A stretch of DNA of 64,000 nucleotides from Neisseria sp. KEM232 (GCF_002237445.1 NZ_CP022527.1:2108001-2172000); one strand, 5' to 3'. Positions 17,565 through 26,823 are shown, numbered from the stretch's first letter. Notes: generated by a model from the letters alone, not told the origin. Numbers and translations: made by a program.

Positions 17565-18197
17565 TTAAGCGGTGACGGAATAGACGGTTTCAGACGGCCA
17601 CGGTTCTGCCGCGATGACGGAGGCGACGGCGGCGGCGAGGCCGTTTCTGTCCATGTAGTCGCGCGGGATTTCTGTGAGACCGGTGTGCAGGGTGTGGCTG
17701 CCGCCTTTGTCGTCGCCGAGGCCGCAGGGGCGGAGGATGACCCATTGCAGGGAGCTTTGGCGCAGGTGGTTTTCGGCTTCGGTTTTGGCGCGGACGGCTT
17801 CGCCGAGGGCTTGTTTGAACATGTCGCTCATGCCTTCGTATTGTTCGCCGCAGCCCATGCTGGTGACGAGCAGCAGACGCGCCTGCGGGGCTTGGGCGGC
17901 AAGGGCGTCGATGATGTTGATGTTGCCTGCGGCGTCGCTGCGTATGCCCGCGCTGTTTTTGCCACCGACGAAGCTGACGACGGTTGCGGGGCGGCTTTGG
18001 CGCACGGCGTCGGCGCAGGCTTGCAGGTCGAGGACGTCGGCGGTGAGGGTTTGCACTTTGTGTTCGGCGTAAAACGGGTCGTCTGCCTGTTCGCTGCTGC
18101 GCAAAACGGCGGTGAGGCCGTCTGAAAAGCCGTTTTGGCGCAGGTGGGCGATGAGGGCGCGGCCGCTTTTGCCGTTGGCGCCGAAGATGGTGATCAT
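17565..18197 (-). CDS. NAD(P)-binding reductase, ChuY-like
   Basis: 210-residue Rossmann-fold protein of the atypical short-chain dehydrogenase type. The dinucleotide-binding loop GANGKSG is at residues 6-12, and VTSMGCGEQYEGMSDMF lies in the substrate region. Its ATG follows the hutX stop by 1 bp, so it is in the same operon. In enterobacteria ChuY sits beside ChuW and ChuX and reduces anaerobilin, the product of oxygen-independent haem cleavage; here the same order (HutW, HutX, reductase) suggests that role. This rests on context and fold, not a diagnostic motif; NmrA-like reductases look similar. Confidence 0.72.
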   Translation of the reverse strand: MITIFGANGKSGRALIAHLRQNGFSDGLTAVLRSSEQADDPFYAEHKVQTLTADVLDLQACADAVRQSRPATVVSFVGGKNSAGIRSDAAGNINIIDALAAQAPQARLLLVTSMGCGEQYEGMSDMFKQALGEAVRAKTEAENHLRQSSLQWVILRPCGLGDDKGGSHTLHTGLTEIPRDYMDRNGLAAAVASVIAAEPWPSETVYSVTA

Positions 18198-18198
18198 G

Positions 18199-20028
18199 TT
18201 ATGCCTCCCCGATGCCGAAGAGGGCGCGCATGGCTTGGATTTGGCGTTCGATGAGTTCGCCGTTTTCGTCGCGGCCGACGTAGATTTTGAACATGGCGCC
18301 GCCTGCGCGGTTGATGAAGTTGAGGGAGACGGTGCGTTTGCCCATGAAGGGGCGTTCGATGAGGTAGATGGCGGCGCAGTTTTCGTAGTAGATGTGGCCG
18401 TGGATGCCGCCGGGTTCGCTTTCTTTGAAGTTGTAGAAGCCGCGGCCGACGCTGCCGTCGGGCAGTTTGCCGGTGACTTCGGCGATGACGTCGGGGGTGT
18501 GGGCGATGAAGGTGACGGCTTCGTTCCAGGCGGCGACGGCCTGCATGATTTCGACGAAGCGGCCGCCGTCGGTTTGGTGCACGGTGCCGGCGGGCAGGCA
18601 GTTGATGATTTCTTCAAAAGTGCACTGGTGTTTGGCAGCCAGCATTTCGAGGATTTGGCCGGGGTTTTCGGCCAGGGTGTTGCGCAGGACGGTTTTTTGT
18701 TCGTCGGAAAGGGGGGTGTTCATGGTTTGCTCCTTGTCTTCGGTTGCGGGTAACGCAAGCATGAGCCTGCGGGTGAGGGTGGGCGACCAGTAGCGGCCGC
18801 TGGTGTTGAGACGGATGAGGCCGTCTGAATCGGGTGTGCCCATGAGGCCGAGTCCGGCCCACTGCGTCAAGAGGGCGGCGGCGCGGGGGTGGGGGGCGAA
18901 GAGGCGGCTGTCGATGTATCCGAGTTCGATGTCGTGCTGCAAGCGGCCGAGCAGGTATTTGTTGTCGCTGTGGCGGCTCATGTGGCTGATGTTTTTTTGC
19001 CCGGCGGGGGTGGCGAGGTAGTTTTCGAGATCGCTTTGTACCTGATAGCTGTAGCCGCCGCCGTTGCCGCCCGCGCCCGAGCCGAAGGCGAGGCAGGGAA
19101 TGTTGGATTTGACGAGGTTGTTGTACAGGTTGCGCTCGCCGCGTCCGGGGTAGGCGAAGTGGTTGTTGCTGATTTGCCGCCAGCCTTGCTTGGCCATGTA
19201 GTCGACGGTGTGGGCGTATTGCACGGCCTGGATGTCGAAACCGGCGGGGGCGGGAAACGCGCCTTTTTCTATCATGCGGTTGATGGGTAGGAAGGGGTAG
19301 CAGTTGAAGGCGTAGGTGTCGAGTCCGGCCAGCGGCAGGGCGGCGGCGGTGCGCAGGTCGTTTTGCCAGATTTCTTCCGTTTGGCCGGGCAGGCCGAAAA
19401 TAAGATCGGCCACCAAAACGGTTTTCAGACGGCCTAAGCGTTCGAGATAGGCCGCCGCTTCTTCGCCGCTGTGTTTGCGGCCGAGGCGGCGGCGGATGTG
19501 GGTGTTGAAGGTTTGTACGCCGATGGAGATGCGGGTGACGCCCGCATCGATGGCGGCCTGCGCTTTGTCAAGGTCGAAATGGCTCATGCGGCCTTCGAGG
19601 GTGAATTCGCAGTCGTCGGCCAGCGGCAGGTATCGGTAGCAGGCGCGGATAAGGCGCACGAGGTCGCCGGTGAGCAGGGCGGTGGGGGTGCCGCCGCCGA
19701 AATAGACGGCGCGGATTTTGCCGCCGCCTTGGCGGATTTCGGCTTCTTGGGCGAGCTCTTCGATAACCTTGTCGGTGTAGCGTTGGCTTTGATCGTCTTT
19801 CCAAGCGTTGCGGTAGAAACCGCAGAAAACGCAGTGGTTGGCGCAGAAGGGGATGTGCAGATAGGCCAGCGCGTCTTCGTGTAAAACGGTTTGTGCCTGC
19901 TCGCGCCAAAGCTGCTGCCATTGGCCGTTTGGCACGGGCAGGCCGCCCCATATCGGCATCAGAGCCTGGCGTTCGGGAAAGGCGTCGGGCACGGCTTGGT
20001 CGGACCGGATTTTTATTACTTGATTCAT
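18199..20028 (-). CDS. hutW: HutW-HutX fusion: anaerobic haem-degrading radical SAM enzyme plus haem carrier
   Basis: One uninterrupted 609-codon frame. Residues 1-430 are HutW/ChuW, a HemW-like radical SAM methyltransferase that opens haem without oxygen; the cluster cysteines are C62, C66 and C69 (FCANHCVFCGF), followed by the SAM glycine motif YFGGGTPT. Residues 436-609 are HutX, a cytosolic haem-binding carrier. No stop codon separates them, unlike the usual two-gene arrangement. An internal ATG (18721-18723) with AAGGAG six bases upstream could start free HutX. The cells may make a fusion, free HutX, or both. A Fur-type palindrome lies just upstream. Confidence 0.85.
   Translation of the reverse strand: MNQVIKIRSDQAVPDAFPERQALMPIWGGLPVPNGQWQQLWREQAQTVLHEDALAYLHIPFCANHCVFCGFYRNAWKDDQSQRYTDKVIEELAQEAEIRQGGGKIRAVYFGGGTPTALLTGDLVRLIRACYRYLPLADDCEFTLEGRMSHFDLDKAQAAIDAGVTRISIGVQTFNTHIRRRLGRKHSGEEAAAYLERLGRLKTVLVADLIFGLPGQTEEIWQNDLRTAAALPLAGLDTYAFNCYPFLPINRMIEKGAFPAPAGFDIQAVQYAHTVDYMAKQGWRQISNNHFAYPGRGERNLYNNLVKSNIPCLAFGSGAGGNGGGYSYQVQSDLENYLATPAGQKNISHMSRHSDNKYLLGRLQHDIELGYIDSRLFAPHPRAAALLTQWAGLGLMGTPDSDGLIRLNTSGRYWSPTLTRRLMLALPATEDKEQTMNTPLSDEQKTVLRNTLAENPGQILEMLAAKHQCTFEEIINCLPAGTVHQTDGGRFVEIMQAVAAWNEAVTFIAHTPDVIAEVTGKLPDGSVGRGFYNFKESEPGGIHGHIYYENCAAIYLIERPFMGKRTVSLNFINRAGGAMFKIYVGRDENGELIERQIQAMRALFGIGEA
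18724..18735 (-). promoter_or_regulatory. Internal ribosome binding site for free HutX
   Basis: AAGGAG (18730-18735) sits 6 bases before the in-frame ATG at 18723, where HutX homology begins. It is the best Shine-Dalgarno sequence in the operon and lies inside the long frame. Confidence 0.6.
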
Positions 20029-20045
20029 ATTATCATGATATATAA

Positions 20046-20064
20046 TCTAATGGTAACCATTATT
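20046..20064. promoter_or_regulatory. Candidate Fur box
   Basis: TAATGGT-A-ACCATTA is a perfect 7-1-7 palindrome in an AT-rich stretch, 18 bp upstream of hutW. About 13 of 19 positions match the Fur consensus when aligned by hand. Iron repression of a haem-use operon is expected. Confidence 0.6.
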
Positions 20065-20261
20065 GTATAAAATGATATTATGAATTTTGATTTATATCAA
20101 GTTTTGTAAGCGTATGTTGGCAAGACGGAAACTGCGGTTTACTCAAATGATGTTGTGTGTATAGTCTATTGTTTTATCAGTAAAAAACATATGAATAAAT
20201 TAGATTTCAAGCACAATCCTGCCTTATATACCTGTTTTCAGACGGCCTTAATATCCGCGCA

Positions 20262-21059
20262 TCAACCCACTTTTACCGAAGTCATACTCAAAGACCCGCC
20301 GACCAGCGCGTCGTTGAACAGCTCCACCGGTTCGCCCTCATCGCGCAATGCCGCAGCATACAAGAGCGGCAGATAGTGTTCGGGCGTGGGTACGGACAAC
20401 GCGGCGGCATCGCCGAGACGCAGATAATCGGTCAGCGTATCGTTGTCCCCCTGCATTACGGCTTGGTTGATGTGGTAGGCAAATTCAAACGCCCAAGCGT
20501 AACCCGTGCCGATTTGGTCGATGTGTTCGCGGCTCATCAGACGCAGGTTGTGGACGATGTTGCCGCTGCCTGCCACCAATACGCCTTCGTCGCGCAACGG
20601 CCGCAATTTGCGTGCCAGCTCAAAATGCTGCTGCGCGCCCAACCGGCTGTCGATGCTCAGTTGGACAACCGGAATATCGGCATCAGGATACAAATGCTTC
20701 ATTACCGTCCACATTCCGTGATCAAAACCGCGCTCACGATTTTCGTGCACGTCCTCGTCCGACAGAAGTTCGCGCACCCGTGCAACCAATGCGCTGCTGC
20801 CTTGAGCGGGGTAATCCACCTGATACAGCTCGCTTGGAAAACCGTAAAAATCGTAAACCAGCCCCGGCCTCTCGGCCGCCGTTAGCTCCAATGACGCGCC
20901 GTACCAGTGCGCCGACACCATCAACACAGCCTTAGGCTTGGCAAAAGTCTGCGCGACGCGGGCAAAACCTTGGTTAAACGGATTGTCGCGCTTGAGTACG
21001 TTCATCGGATTGCCGTGGCCGAGAAACAGGGCAGGCATTTTGATTGGTTTGCTGTTCAT
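20262..21059 (-). CDS. ygiD: Extradiol ring-cleavage dioxygenase, YgiD/DODA family
   Basis: 265-residue class III extradiol dioxygenase related to 4,5-DOPA dioxygenase. The start region ALFLGHGNPMNVL holds a metal-ligand histidine; VSAHWYG and GFDHGMWTVMKHLYPD hold further conserved histidines. Substrates in bacteria are uncertain; catechol-type compounds are expected from the family. The ATG is preceded by AGAGAAAG. Convergent with nothing nearby; it stands alone between the Fur-box region and an untranslated gap. Confidence 0.88.
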   Translation of the reverse strand: MNSKPIKMPALFLGHGNPMNVLKRDNPFNQGFARVAQTFAKPKAVLMVSAHWYGASLELTAAERPGLVYDFYGFPSELYQVDYPAQGSSALVARVRELLSDEDVHENRERGFDHGMWTVMKHLYPDADIPVVQLSIDSRLGAQQHFELARKLRPLRDEGVLVAGSGNIVHNLRLMSREHIDQIGTGYAWAFEFAYHINQAVMQGDNDTLTDYLRLGDAAALSVPTPEHYLPLLYAAALRDEGEPVELFNDALVGGSLSMTSVKVG

Positions 21060-21369
21060 GATGCTTTCTCTTTTTATGCGTGTGCAAAGGTACGGATTGT
21101 AGAAGCGCTGCAGAGACGGATAAAGACGGCTTTCGCAGAGGCTGCGTTAACCGGATGTTGATGATGCGCGTTTGGAGGCCGTTCCTGCCTGCGCGGAAGC
21201 AATGTTTATAAGCTGAAGTTTCAACGAAGTGGAAAAAGAATTTGTCATGTCTGTGTTCAAACGATTTGTTCTGTTAACGTCGTATCAGAGTATCATCGGT
21301 AAACGCGTGCGCTACAGGGCGGCATATTCTATGCGGCTTGGCTCAAACGATGCTGGATCCTGCGGGTAG
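21060..21369. other. Gap without recognisable gene
   Basis: About 310 bp. It contains a copy of the TTCAACGAAG motif found next to several DUS (near 21219) and a degenerate GTTCCTGCCTGCGCGGAA piece resembling dRS3 (near 21181). No convincing coding frame. Confidence 0.5.
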
Positions 21370-21413
21370 AAGGCCGTCTGAAAGCCGAATCCGGGCTTTC
21401 AGACGGCCTTTTT
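21370..21413. terminator. DUS inverted-repeat terminator
   Basis: AAGGCCGTCTGAAAGCC and its complement with a short loop and a T run, 28 bp after the ybaK stop; a further DUS overlaps. Confidence 0.75.
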
Positions 21414-21440
21414 CAGACGGCCTTTCGTGTTGCGGTTGTG

Positions 21441-21923
21441 CTAATCCGTTGCCACGTCGACGCTTTGCGGGTTGAGGGTGTGCAGCACCTGCGGGCTGAT
21501 TTCGACGAGGAAGCCGCGTTTGCCGCCGTTGATGTAAATGGTGTCCAAATCCAAGATGCTGCGTTCGACGAAGACGGGCAGGGCGGTTTTGGTGCCGAAG
21601 GGGCTGGTGCCGCCGACGAGGTAGCCCGTCCATTTGGCGGCCTGCTGCGGGGCGGCCGGTTCGATATGTTTCATGCCCAGTTGGCGGGCGAGGTTGCGGG
21701 TGGAGATTTGCCGGTCGCCGTGCATGAGGACGATGAGGCCTTTTTTGGCTTCGTTTTGCAGGACGATGGTTTTGACGACTTGGTGTTCGGGCACGTTGAG
21801 GCAGGCGGCGGAATGCGCCGTGCCGCCGTGTTCTTCGTAGGGGTAGAGGCGGGGGGTGAAGGCGGCGCGGGCGGCGCGCAGGAAGCGGACGGCGGGGGTG
21901 ACGGGGTAATCGGGTTTGCTCAT
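21441..21923 (-). CDS. ybaK: Cys-tRNA(Pro) deacylase YbaK
   Basis: 160-residue trans-acting editing enzyme that hydrolyses mischarged Cys-tRNA(Pro). The YbaK/EbsC fold is seen from TPAVRFLRAARAAF, the KTIVLQ strand with its catalytic-site lysine near residue 50, and the glycine-rich loop YLVGGTSPFGTK near 105-116. The ATG at 21921-21923 gives the standard length; the open frame continues upstream without homology. It precedes a TetR-type gene on the same strand by about 65 bp. Confidence 0.92.
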   Translation of the reverse strand: MSKPDYPVTPAVRFLRAARAAFTPRLYPYEEHGGTAHSAACLNVPEHQVVKTIVLQNEAKKGLIVLMHGDRQISTRNLARQLGMKHIEPAAPQQAAKWTGYLVGGTSPFGTKTALPVFVERSILDLDTIYINGGKRGFLVEISPQVLHTLNPQSVDVATD

Positions 21924-21988
21924 GGTGCGGCTCGGGGGCGGTTTGTGCCTGTATCCGTTTGGGGCATAACGGGGCGGGGCTGTGGGTT

Positions 21989-22633
21989 TCAGGCTTTGAG
22001 TTTGGCGTTGATGGCGGCGAACTCGGCGCGGTGGTCGGGGTGGATGTAGGGTTTGAGCAGGCTGAGGTTGCGCAGCACGCCCAGGCGTTTGGTGTCTTCG
22101 GGCAGTTTGCCGCTGCGGCGTACGGAGCCGTGCAGGTCGAACCAGTATTTGGTGATGATCCACATGTTGAGGGCGAGGTTTTGCAGGTCTTCTTTGTCGG
22201 CCTGCAGGATGCCGGTGGCGGCGAGGTGTTCGAGGTAGCGCAGGACGACGGGGGAGGCTTTGGCGCGGGTGAATTCGTTGTAGTCGCCCAGAAGTTCGGC
22301 GTTGCGCGAAAGGAGGGCGTTGGTGTCGCTGAACAGGAAGCGGTAGTCCCACATGGTGGCGAAGATGGCGTCGAGGTAGGCGGCGACGTCGGACAGGTTT
22401 TGCGGGGCGTCGGCTTCGCGGATTTGCGCCATCATGGTGCTGCTGTAGCGGCGGTGGAGCTGGAGGATGATTTCGTCTTTGTTGCGGAAGTGGTAGTAGA
22501 GGTTGCCGGGGCTGATGCCGAGGTAGGCGGCGATGTGGTTGGTGGTGGTGGCGCGTTCGCTTTCTTCGTTGAAGAGTTTGAGGGCGGCGTCGAGGATGCG
22601 GTTGTAGGTGTTGGGGCGGGTTTCTTTGGTCAT
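21989..22633 (-). CDS. TetR-family transcriptional regulator
   Basis: 214 residues. The N-terminal helix-turn-helix is clear (TTNHIAAYLGISPGNLYYHF, about 29-48), followed by a longer helical ligand domain. The ligand domain resembles the group with many tryptophan and aromatic residues (YWFDLHG). Target genes are unknown; ybaK downstream and cca upstream are the neighbours, and nothing shows that it regulates them. No operator was identified. Confidence 0.88.
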   Translation of the reverse strand: MTKETRPNTYNRILDAALKLFNEESERATTTNHIAAYLGISPGNLYYHFRNKDEIILQLHRRYSSTMMAQIREADAPQNLSDVAAYLDAIFATMWDYRFLFSDTNALLSRNAELLGDYNEFTRAKASPVVLRYLEHLAATGILQADKEDLQNLALNMWIITKYWFDLHGSVRRSGKLPEDTKRLGVLRNLSLLKPYIHPDHRAEFAAINAKLKA

Positions 22634-22708
22634 GTTTTTTTCCGTTTGGTTTGTCGGAGACCGTCTGAAAGGGGCGTTTCACGTTTTAATTTCGTTGAAG
22701 CTTCGCTT

Positions 22709-23938
22709 TCATACGGCCGTTTTGCGGTAGGGTTCGTGCACGGCTTGGAGTTTTGCCAGGCGCGCGCGTCTGACGGCTTCGGGTATGCGCGCGGGGTCGG
22801 TGCAGGAGGCGGCGACGGCGGCGGTGTCGGTTTCGTTGGCGGCGGACAGGAGGGCAAGCCAGTGCGCCATTTGCGGGTAGGGTTCGTGTTCCCTGCCCAG
22901 GCGTCCCTGCACGTCGGCCAGGCAGACGTTTAAGGCCGTCTGAAAACGTTCGGGGCGGCGGAAGGCGTCGGTGCGCTGCAAAACGTCGAGGGCGGTGGCA
23001 GGGCGCAGGGTTTTGACGCTGTGGAGGATGATGTGCCAGCGGCAGACGAGTTCGGCCAACTCGGCGCAGGCTTTGGGTACGCGCCAGCGGCGGTTGACGG
23101 CTTGGACGGGTTTGACGCCCGCAATGTCGTGGCCGTGGTGGCGCGGCAGGATGTCGGGCGGGGTGAGGGCTTTGCCCAAATCGTGCAGCATAGCGGCGTA
23201 GCGTTCGGGCAGGCTCAGGCCGAGGTCGGCGGCGCGTTGCAGGGTCATGAGTGTGTGGATACCGCTGTCGATTTCAGGGTGGTGTTCGGCACGCTGCGGC
23301 ACGCCGAACAGGGCGTCCACTTCGGGCAGGATGGTTTTGAGCGCGCCGCATTCGCGCAAAACTTCAATCATGCGGCGCGGCTGTTTTTCCATCAGGCCTT
23401 TGGCCAGCTCCTGCCAGACGCGTTCGGCAACGAGGGCGTCGGCTTCGCCCGCATCCACCATTTGTTTCATCAGGCTCATGGTTTCGGGGGCGACGGCAAA
23501 GCCGTAGCGGGCGGCGAAGCGGGCGGTGCGCAGGATGCGGACGGGGTCTTCGGCGAAGGCGGGGGATACGTGGCGCAGGATTTTGTTTTGCAGATCGGCG
23601 CGGCCGCCGAAGGGGTCGGTGATGCGGCCGTCTTTGTCCTGTGCCATGGCGTTGATGGTGAGGTCGCGCCGCATCAGGTCTTGTTCGAGGGTGACGCTTT
23701 TGTCGGCGTGGAAGGCAAAGCCTGCGTAGCCTTTGCCGGTTTTGCGTTCGGTGCGGGCGAGGGCGTATTCTTCGTGCGTTTCGGGATGGAGGAAGACGGG
23801 AAAGTCTCTGCCGACGGGCTGATAGCCCTGCGCCAGCATGGCTGCGGCGTCCGCACCGACGACCACCCAGTCGCGGTCTTTTACTGCCAATCCGAGCAGG
23901 GCGTCGCGCACCGCGCCGCCGACGAGATAGGTTTGCAT
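22709..23938 (-). CDS. cca: Multifunctional CCA tRNA nucleotidyltransferase
   Basis: Adds or repairs the 3' CCA end of tRNA. 409 residues, the length of the bacterial class II enzyme with a C-terminal HD domain. Motifs: GGAVRDALLG (7-16), the metal-binding DRD (21-23), RRDLTINAMA, and in the HD domain MLHDLGK and HHGHD, which suggest the additional phosphatase/phosphodiesterase activities. It ends in TAV from a DUS-like GCCGTATGA. On the same strand as tetR and ybaK. Confidence 0.95.
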   Translation of the reverse strand: MQTYLVGGAVRDALLGLAVKDRDWVVVGADAAAMLAQGYQPVGRDFPVFLHPETHEEYALARTERKTGKGYAGFAFHADKSVTLEQDLMRRDLTINAMAQDKDGRITDPFGGRADLQNKILRHVSPAFAEDPVRILRTARFAARYGFAVAPETMSLMKQMVDAGEADALVAERVWQELAKGLMEKQPRRMIEVLRECGALKTILPEVDALFGVPQRAEHHPEIDSGIHTLMTLQRAADLGLSLPERYAAMLHDLGKALTPPDILPRHHGHDIAGVKPVQAVNRRWRVPKACAELAELVCRWHIILHSVKTLRPATALDVLQRTDAFRRPERFQTALNVCLADVQGRLGREHEPYPQMAHWLALLSAANETDTAAVAASCTDPARIPEAVRRARLAKLQAVHEPYRKTAV

Positions 23939-23984
23939 GTTCTGCCCTTTGCTGATGCCCTTTGAGGGGGCGGATTATATGCGA

Positions 23985-24017
23985 AAGGCCGTCTGAAACG
24001 CACTTTCAGACGGCCTT
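23985..24017. terminator. DUS inverted-repeat terminator
   Basis: Facing DUS with a short loop in the gap between cca and the methyltransferase. Confidence 0.7.
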
Positions 24018-24029
24018 CGTGCTGCCGTT

Positions 24030-24980
24030 TCAGACGGCCTTATGGCGGATTTCCCAACACTGGTGGATTTTTTTGTTGCGGAAATCGTCGGGTACGGATT
24101 GTTTGGAAATGTCTTTGATTTCATAGCGTTGCGAGACGTCTTCGTCCAGAGTGAAGCTGCGGAGGTTGTTGGAAAAATACAAAAGGCCGTCTGAATCGAG
24201 CAGGCTCATGGCGCCGTCGATGAGGCGGGCGTGGTCGCGCTGGATGTCGAGCGTGTCGGGCATTTTTTTGCTGTTGGAAAAGCTGGGCGGGTCCATCACG
24301 ATGAGGTCGAACCGCTTGCCCTCGCGCGAGGCCGTCTGAAGGTATTGGAACACGTCGGCGCGGATGATTCGGTGCTGCGCGGCATCGATGCCGTTGAGCT
24401 CGAAATTGCGCTTGGCCCAATCGAGATAAGTTTTCGACAAATCAACGGTTTCGCTCGATACCGCGCCGCCCGTTGCGGCATATACGGTGAAGCTGCCGGT
24501 GTAGGAAAACAGGTTGAGAAAGCGTTTGCCCGCCGCGCTGTCGCCCACTTTTTTGCGCGTGTTGCGGTGGTCGAGAAAGAGGCCGGTGTCGAGGTATTTG
24601 TCGAGATTGACCCAAAAGCGGCGGCCGTGTTCGGATACGGTGAAATCTTCGCCTGCGCGGCCGGTTTTTTCATACTGCTGCGTGCCCTTTTGCCGTTCGC
24701 GCCGCTTGAGGTGGATGTCGTCGGGCGAAAAACCGGTTACGAAAACAACCGCTTCGATGATTGCGGCGAGCCATTCTTCGTATTCGTCGTCAGCCATCAG
24801 CCAGCCGGTGTCGTATTCCTGCAAATGGATTTGGCTGCCGTACACATCGACTGCAAAGGGAAACTGCGGAATGTCGCGGTCGTAAATGCGCCATGCTTCG
24901 AGGCCGTTGCGCTTGGCCCATTTCATCAGGTGTTTGATGTTTTTGCCCAGGCGGTTGGCAAAGGGGGTGATGTCGGTCAT
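24030..24980 (-). CDS. Class I SAM methyltransferase, RlmK/RlmI-like
   Basis: 316 residues, probably a 23S rRNA methyltransferase. The SAM-binding motif reads FLNLFSYTGSFTVYAATGGA, and the catalytic-type motif is VMDPPSFSNSKK (DPPSF). The region before, FWVNLDKYLDTGLFLDHRNTR, is typical of the RlmK half of RlmKL and of RlmI. It lacks the THUMP-containing N-terminal half of RlmKL, so a stand-alone m7G methyltransferase is most likely. It ends in Ala-Val because its stop is part of a DUS. Confidence 0.85.
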   Translation of the reverse strand: MTDITPFANRLGKNIKHLMKWAKRNGLEAWRIYDRDIPQFPFAVDVYGSQIHLQEYDTGWLMADDEYEEWLAAIIEAVVFVTGFSPDDIHLKRRERQKGTQQYEKTGRAGEDFTVSEHGRRFWVNLDKYLDTGLFLDHRNTRKKVGDSAAGKRFLNLFSYTGSFTVYAATGGAVSSETVDLSKTYLDWAKRNFELNGIDAAQHRIIRADVFQYLQTASREGKRFDLIVMDPPSFSNSKKMPDTLDIQRDHARLIDGAMSLLDSDGLLYFSNNLRSFTLDEDVSQRYEIKDISKQSVPDDFRNKKIHQCWEIRHKAV

Positions 24981-25343
24981 TCAGACGGCCTTTCGTGCGG
25001 CAGGGTTGCAAAGGGCTTGATTTTACCGTAATTAACGCCGCCGCGCTTGACCGCGTCGCCTTGCGCCTATATTATCCGCCGTTCGCCTTTTTATCCGAAG
25101 CCATCGTCTGCCAACCTAAGAATCTGATTGTTTACAGATTCTCAAACCGCCCCGACGGGCGCGTTTCTTTTGTCTTTTCCCTTGCGGAAAACGTATCTTG
25201 CAGGTTGTTGTCGATGTTAACCACAAGCCAGAGCCGCTTGCGACAACCCTGTACCGCCAATCTTCATTGACGTTACCCATCCGAGCTTCAGGCCGTCTGA
25301 AAACGTGCAGACGGAAGCGTGTTGTTGTCTCTGAAAGATAGCC
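24981..25343. other. Gap between divergent methyltransferase and helicase genes
   Basis: 363 bp. It holds a DUS near 24984 and another near 25290, and a GC-rich CCGCCCCGACGGGCGCG hairpin near 25148-25165. Both genes probably have promoters here and the helicase may have a long leader, as cold-induced helicases do. No coding frame or RNA family recognised. Confidence 0.4.
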
Positions 25344-26678
25344 GTGTCTATTAAATTCTCCGATTTACACCTCGACAAAAACATCCTCTCCGCCCTGACA
25401 AGCGCGGGCTACGAAACACCCACGCCGATTCAGGCGCAGGCCGTGCCTTTTGCGCTGGAAGGCCGCGATATCATGGCTTCGGCACAAACCGGTTCGGGCA
25501 AAACCGCCGCCTTTCTGCTGCCCACGCTGCAACGCCTGACCCGCCGCAGCGACAAACCCGGCAAAGGCCCGCGCGCGCTCGTGCTCACGCCCACGCGCGA
25601 GTTGGCCGCCCAAGTGGAAAAAAACGCGCTCAATTACGCGAAAAACATGAAATGGTTCCGCACCGTCAGCATCGTCGGCGGCGCGTCGTTCGGCTACCAA
25701 ACCCGCGCCTTGAGCAAACCGGTTGATCTGATTGTGGCCACGCCCGGCCGTCTGATGGATTTGATGAACAGCGGCAAGGTTGATTTTGACCGGCTCGAAG
25801 TGCTGATTCTCGACGAAGCTGACCGCATGCTCGACATGGGCTTTATCGACGACATCGAAACCATCGTCGCCGCCACGCCCAAAGAGCGCCAAACCCTGCT
25901 GTTTTCCGCCACATGGGACGGCGCGGTCGGCAAACTTGCCCGCAAGCTTACTAAAAACCCCGAAGTCATCGAAATCGAACGCGTGGACGAACAAGGCAAA
26001 ATCGAAGAGCAGCTTTTGTATTGCGACGATATGCGCCATAAAAACCGCCTGCTCGACCATATTTTGCGCGATGCCAACATCGACCAATGCGTGATTTTCA
26101 CCTCCACCAAAGCCATGACCGAAGTCATCGCCGACGAGCTTTACGAAAAAGGCTTCGCCGCCAACTGTCTGCACGGCGATATGCCGCAGGGTTGGCGCAA
26201 CCGAACATTGATGGATTTGCGTAAAGGCCGCTGCAAAATCCTTGTCGCCACCGACGTGGCCGCACGCGGCATCGACGTGCCCACCATCACCCACGTTATC
26301 AACTACGACCTGCCCAAACAGGCCGAAGACTACGTGCACCGCATCGGCCGCACCGGCCGCGCCGGCCGCACCGGCACCGCCATCACCTTTGCCGAAGTCA
26401 ACGAATACGTGAAAGTGCACAAAATCGAAAAATACATCGGCCGCAAACTGCCCGATCTGACCATCGAAGGCATGGAGCCGACCCGAAAACGCAAAGCCGC
26501 AGGCGGCAAGCCCAAATCACGCGGCAGCTGGGGCAGCAAAGGCGGCTTCGACAAAGACAAAAAATTCGGCCACCGCGAGGGCGGGTTTAAAAAAGAAGGC
26601 GGCTTCAAGAAAGAGGGCGGCTTTAAAAAGCGCGACGGTTTCAAAGGCAAAAAACCGTCTGCCGCCAAACGCGGGTAA
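25344..26678 (+). CDS. rhlE: DEAD-box RNA helicase, RhlE type
   Basis: ATP-dependent RNA helicase, 444 residues, likely in ribosome assembly or RNA decay. Motifs run in order: Q motif (TPTPIQAQAVP), ASAQTGSGKT, PTRELAAQ, ILDEADRMLDMGF, FSAT and HRIGRTGRAGRTG. The GTG at 25344 gives the expected start; no good ATG lies nearby. The C-terminal tail has three consecutive GGFKKEGGFKK-like repeats and is strongly basic, likely an RNA-binding extension. A DUS hairpin follows. Confidence 0.92.
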   Translation: MSIKFSDLHLDKNILSALTSAGYETPTPIQAQAVPFALEGRDIMASAQTGSGKTAAFLLPTLQRLTRRSDKPGKGPRALVLTPTRELAAQVEKNALNYAKNMKWFRTVSIVGGASFGYQTRALSKPVDLIVATPGRLMDLMNSGKVDFDRLEVLILDEADRMLDMGFIDDIETIVAATPKERQTLLFSATWDGAVGKLARKLTKNPEVIEIERVDEQGKIEEQLLYCDDMRHKNRLLDHILRDANIDQCVIFTSTKAMTEVIADELYEKGFAANCLHGDMPQGWRNRTLMDLRKGRCKILVATDVAARGIDVPTITHVINYDLPKQAEDYVHRIGRTGRAGRTGTAITFAEVNEYVKVHKIEKYIGRKLPDLTIEGMEPTRKRKAAGGKPKSRGSWGSKGGFDKDKKFGHREGGFKKEGGFKKEGGFKKRDGFKGKKPSAAKRG

Positions 26679-26697
26679 ACTTAGCTGCCGATACGCC

Positions 26698-26733
26698 AAA
26701 GGCCGTCTGTAAAGATGTTCAGACGGCCTTTTT
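26698..26733. terminator. DUS inverted-repeat terminator
   Basis: Facing DUS cores and a T run 20 bp after the helicase stop. Confidence 0.7.
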
Positions 26734-26746
26734 GTGTTTGGCGGCG

Positions 26747-26811
26747 GTAGGTCGGGCATTGATGCCCGAATTTTGTGAACGGGATTTGTCGGGCATGAAT
26801 GCCCGACCTAC
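26747..26811. repeat. 65-bp inverted repeat of GTAGGTCGGGCAT type
   Basis: Each arm of about 23 bp reads GTAGGTCGGGCAT plus GCCCGA, and is itself a small hairpin; the spacer is about 19 bp. REP-like and noncoding. Confidence 0.7.
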
Positions 26812-26823
26812 AAACTCCATTGA

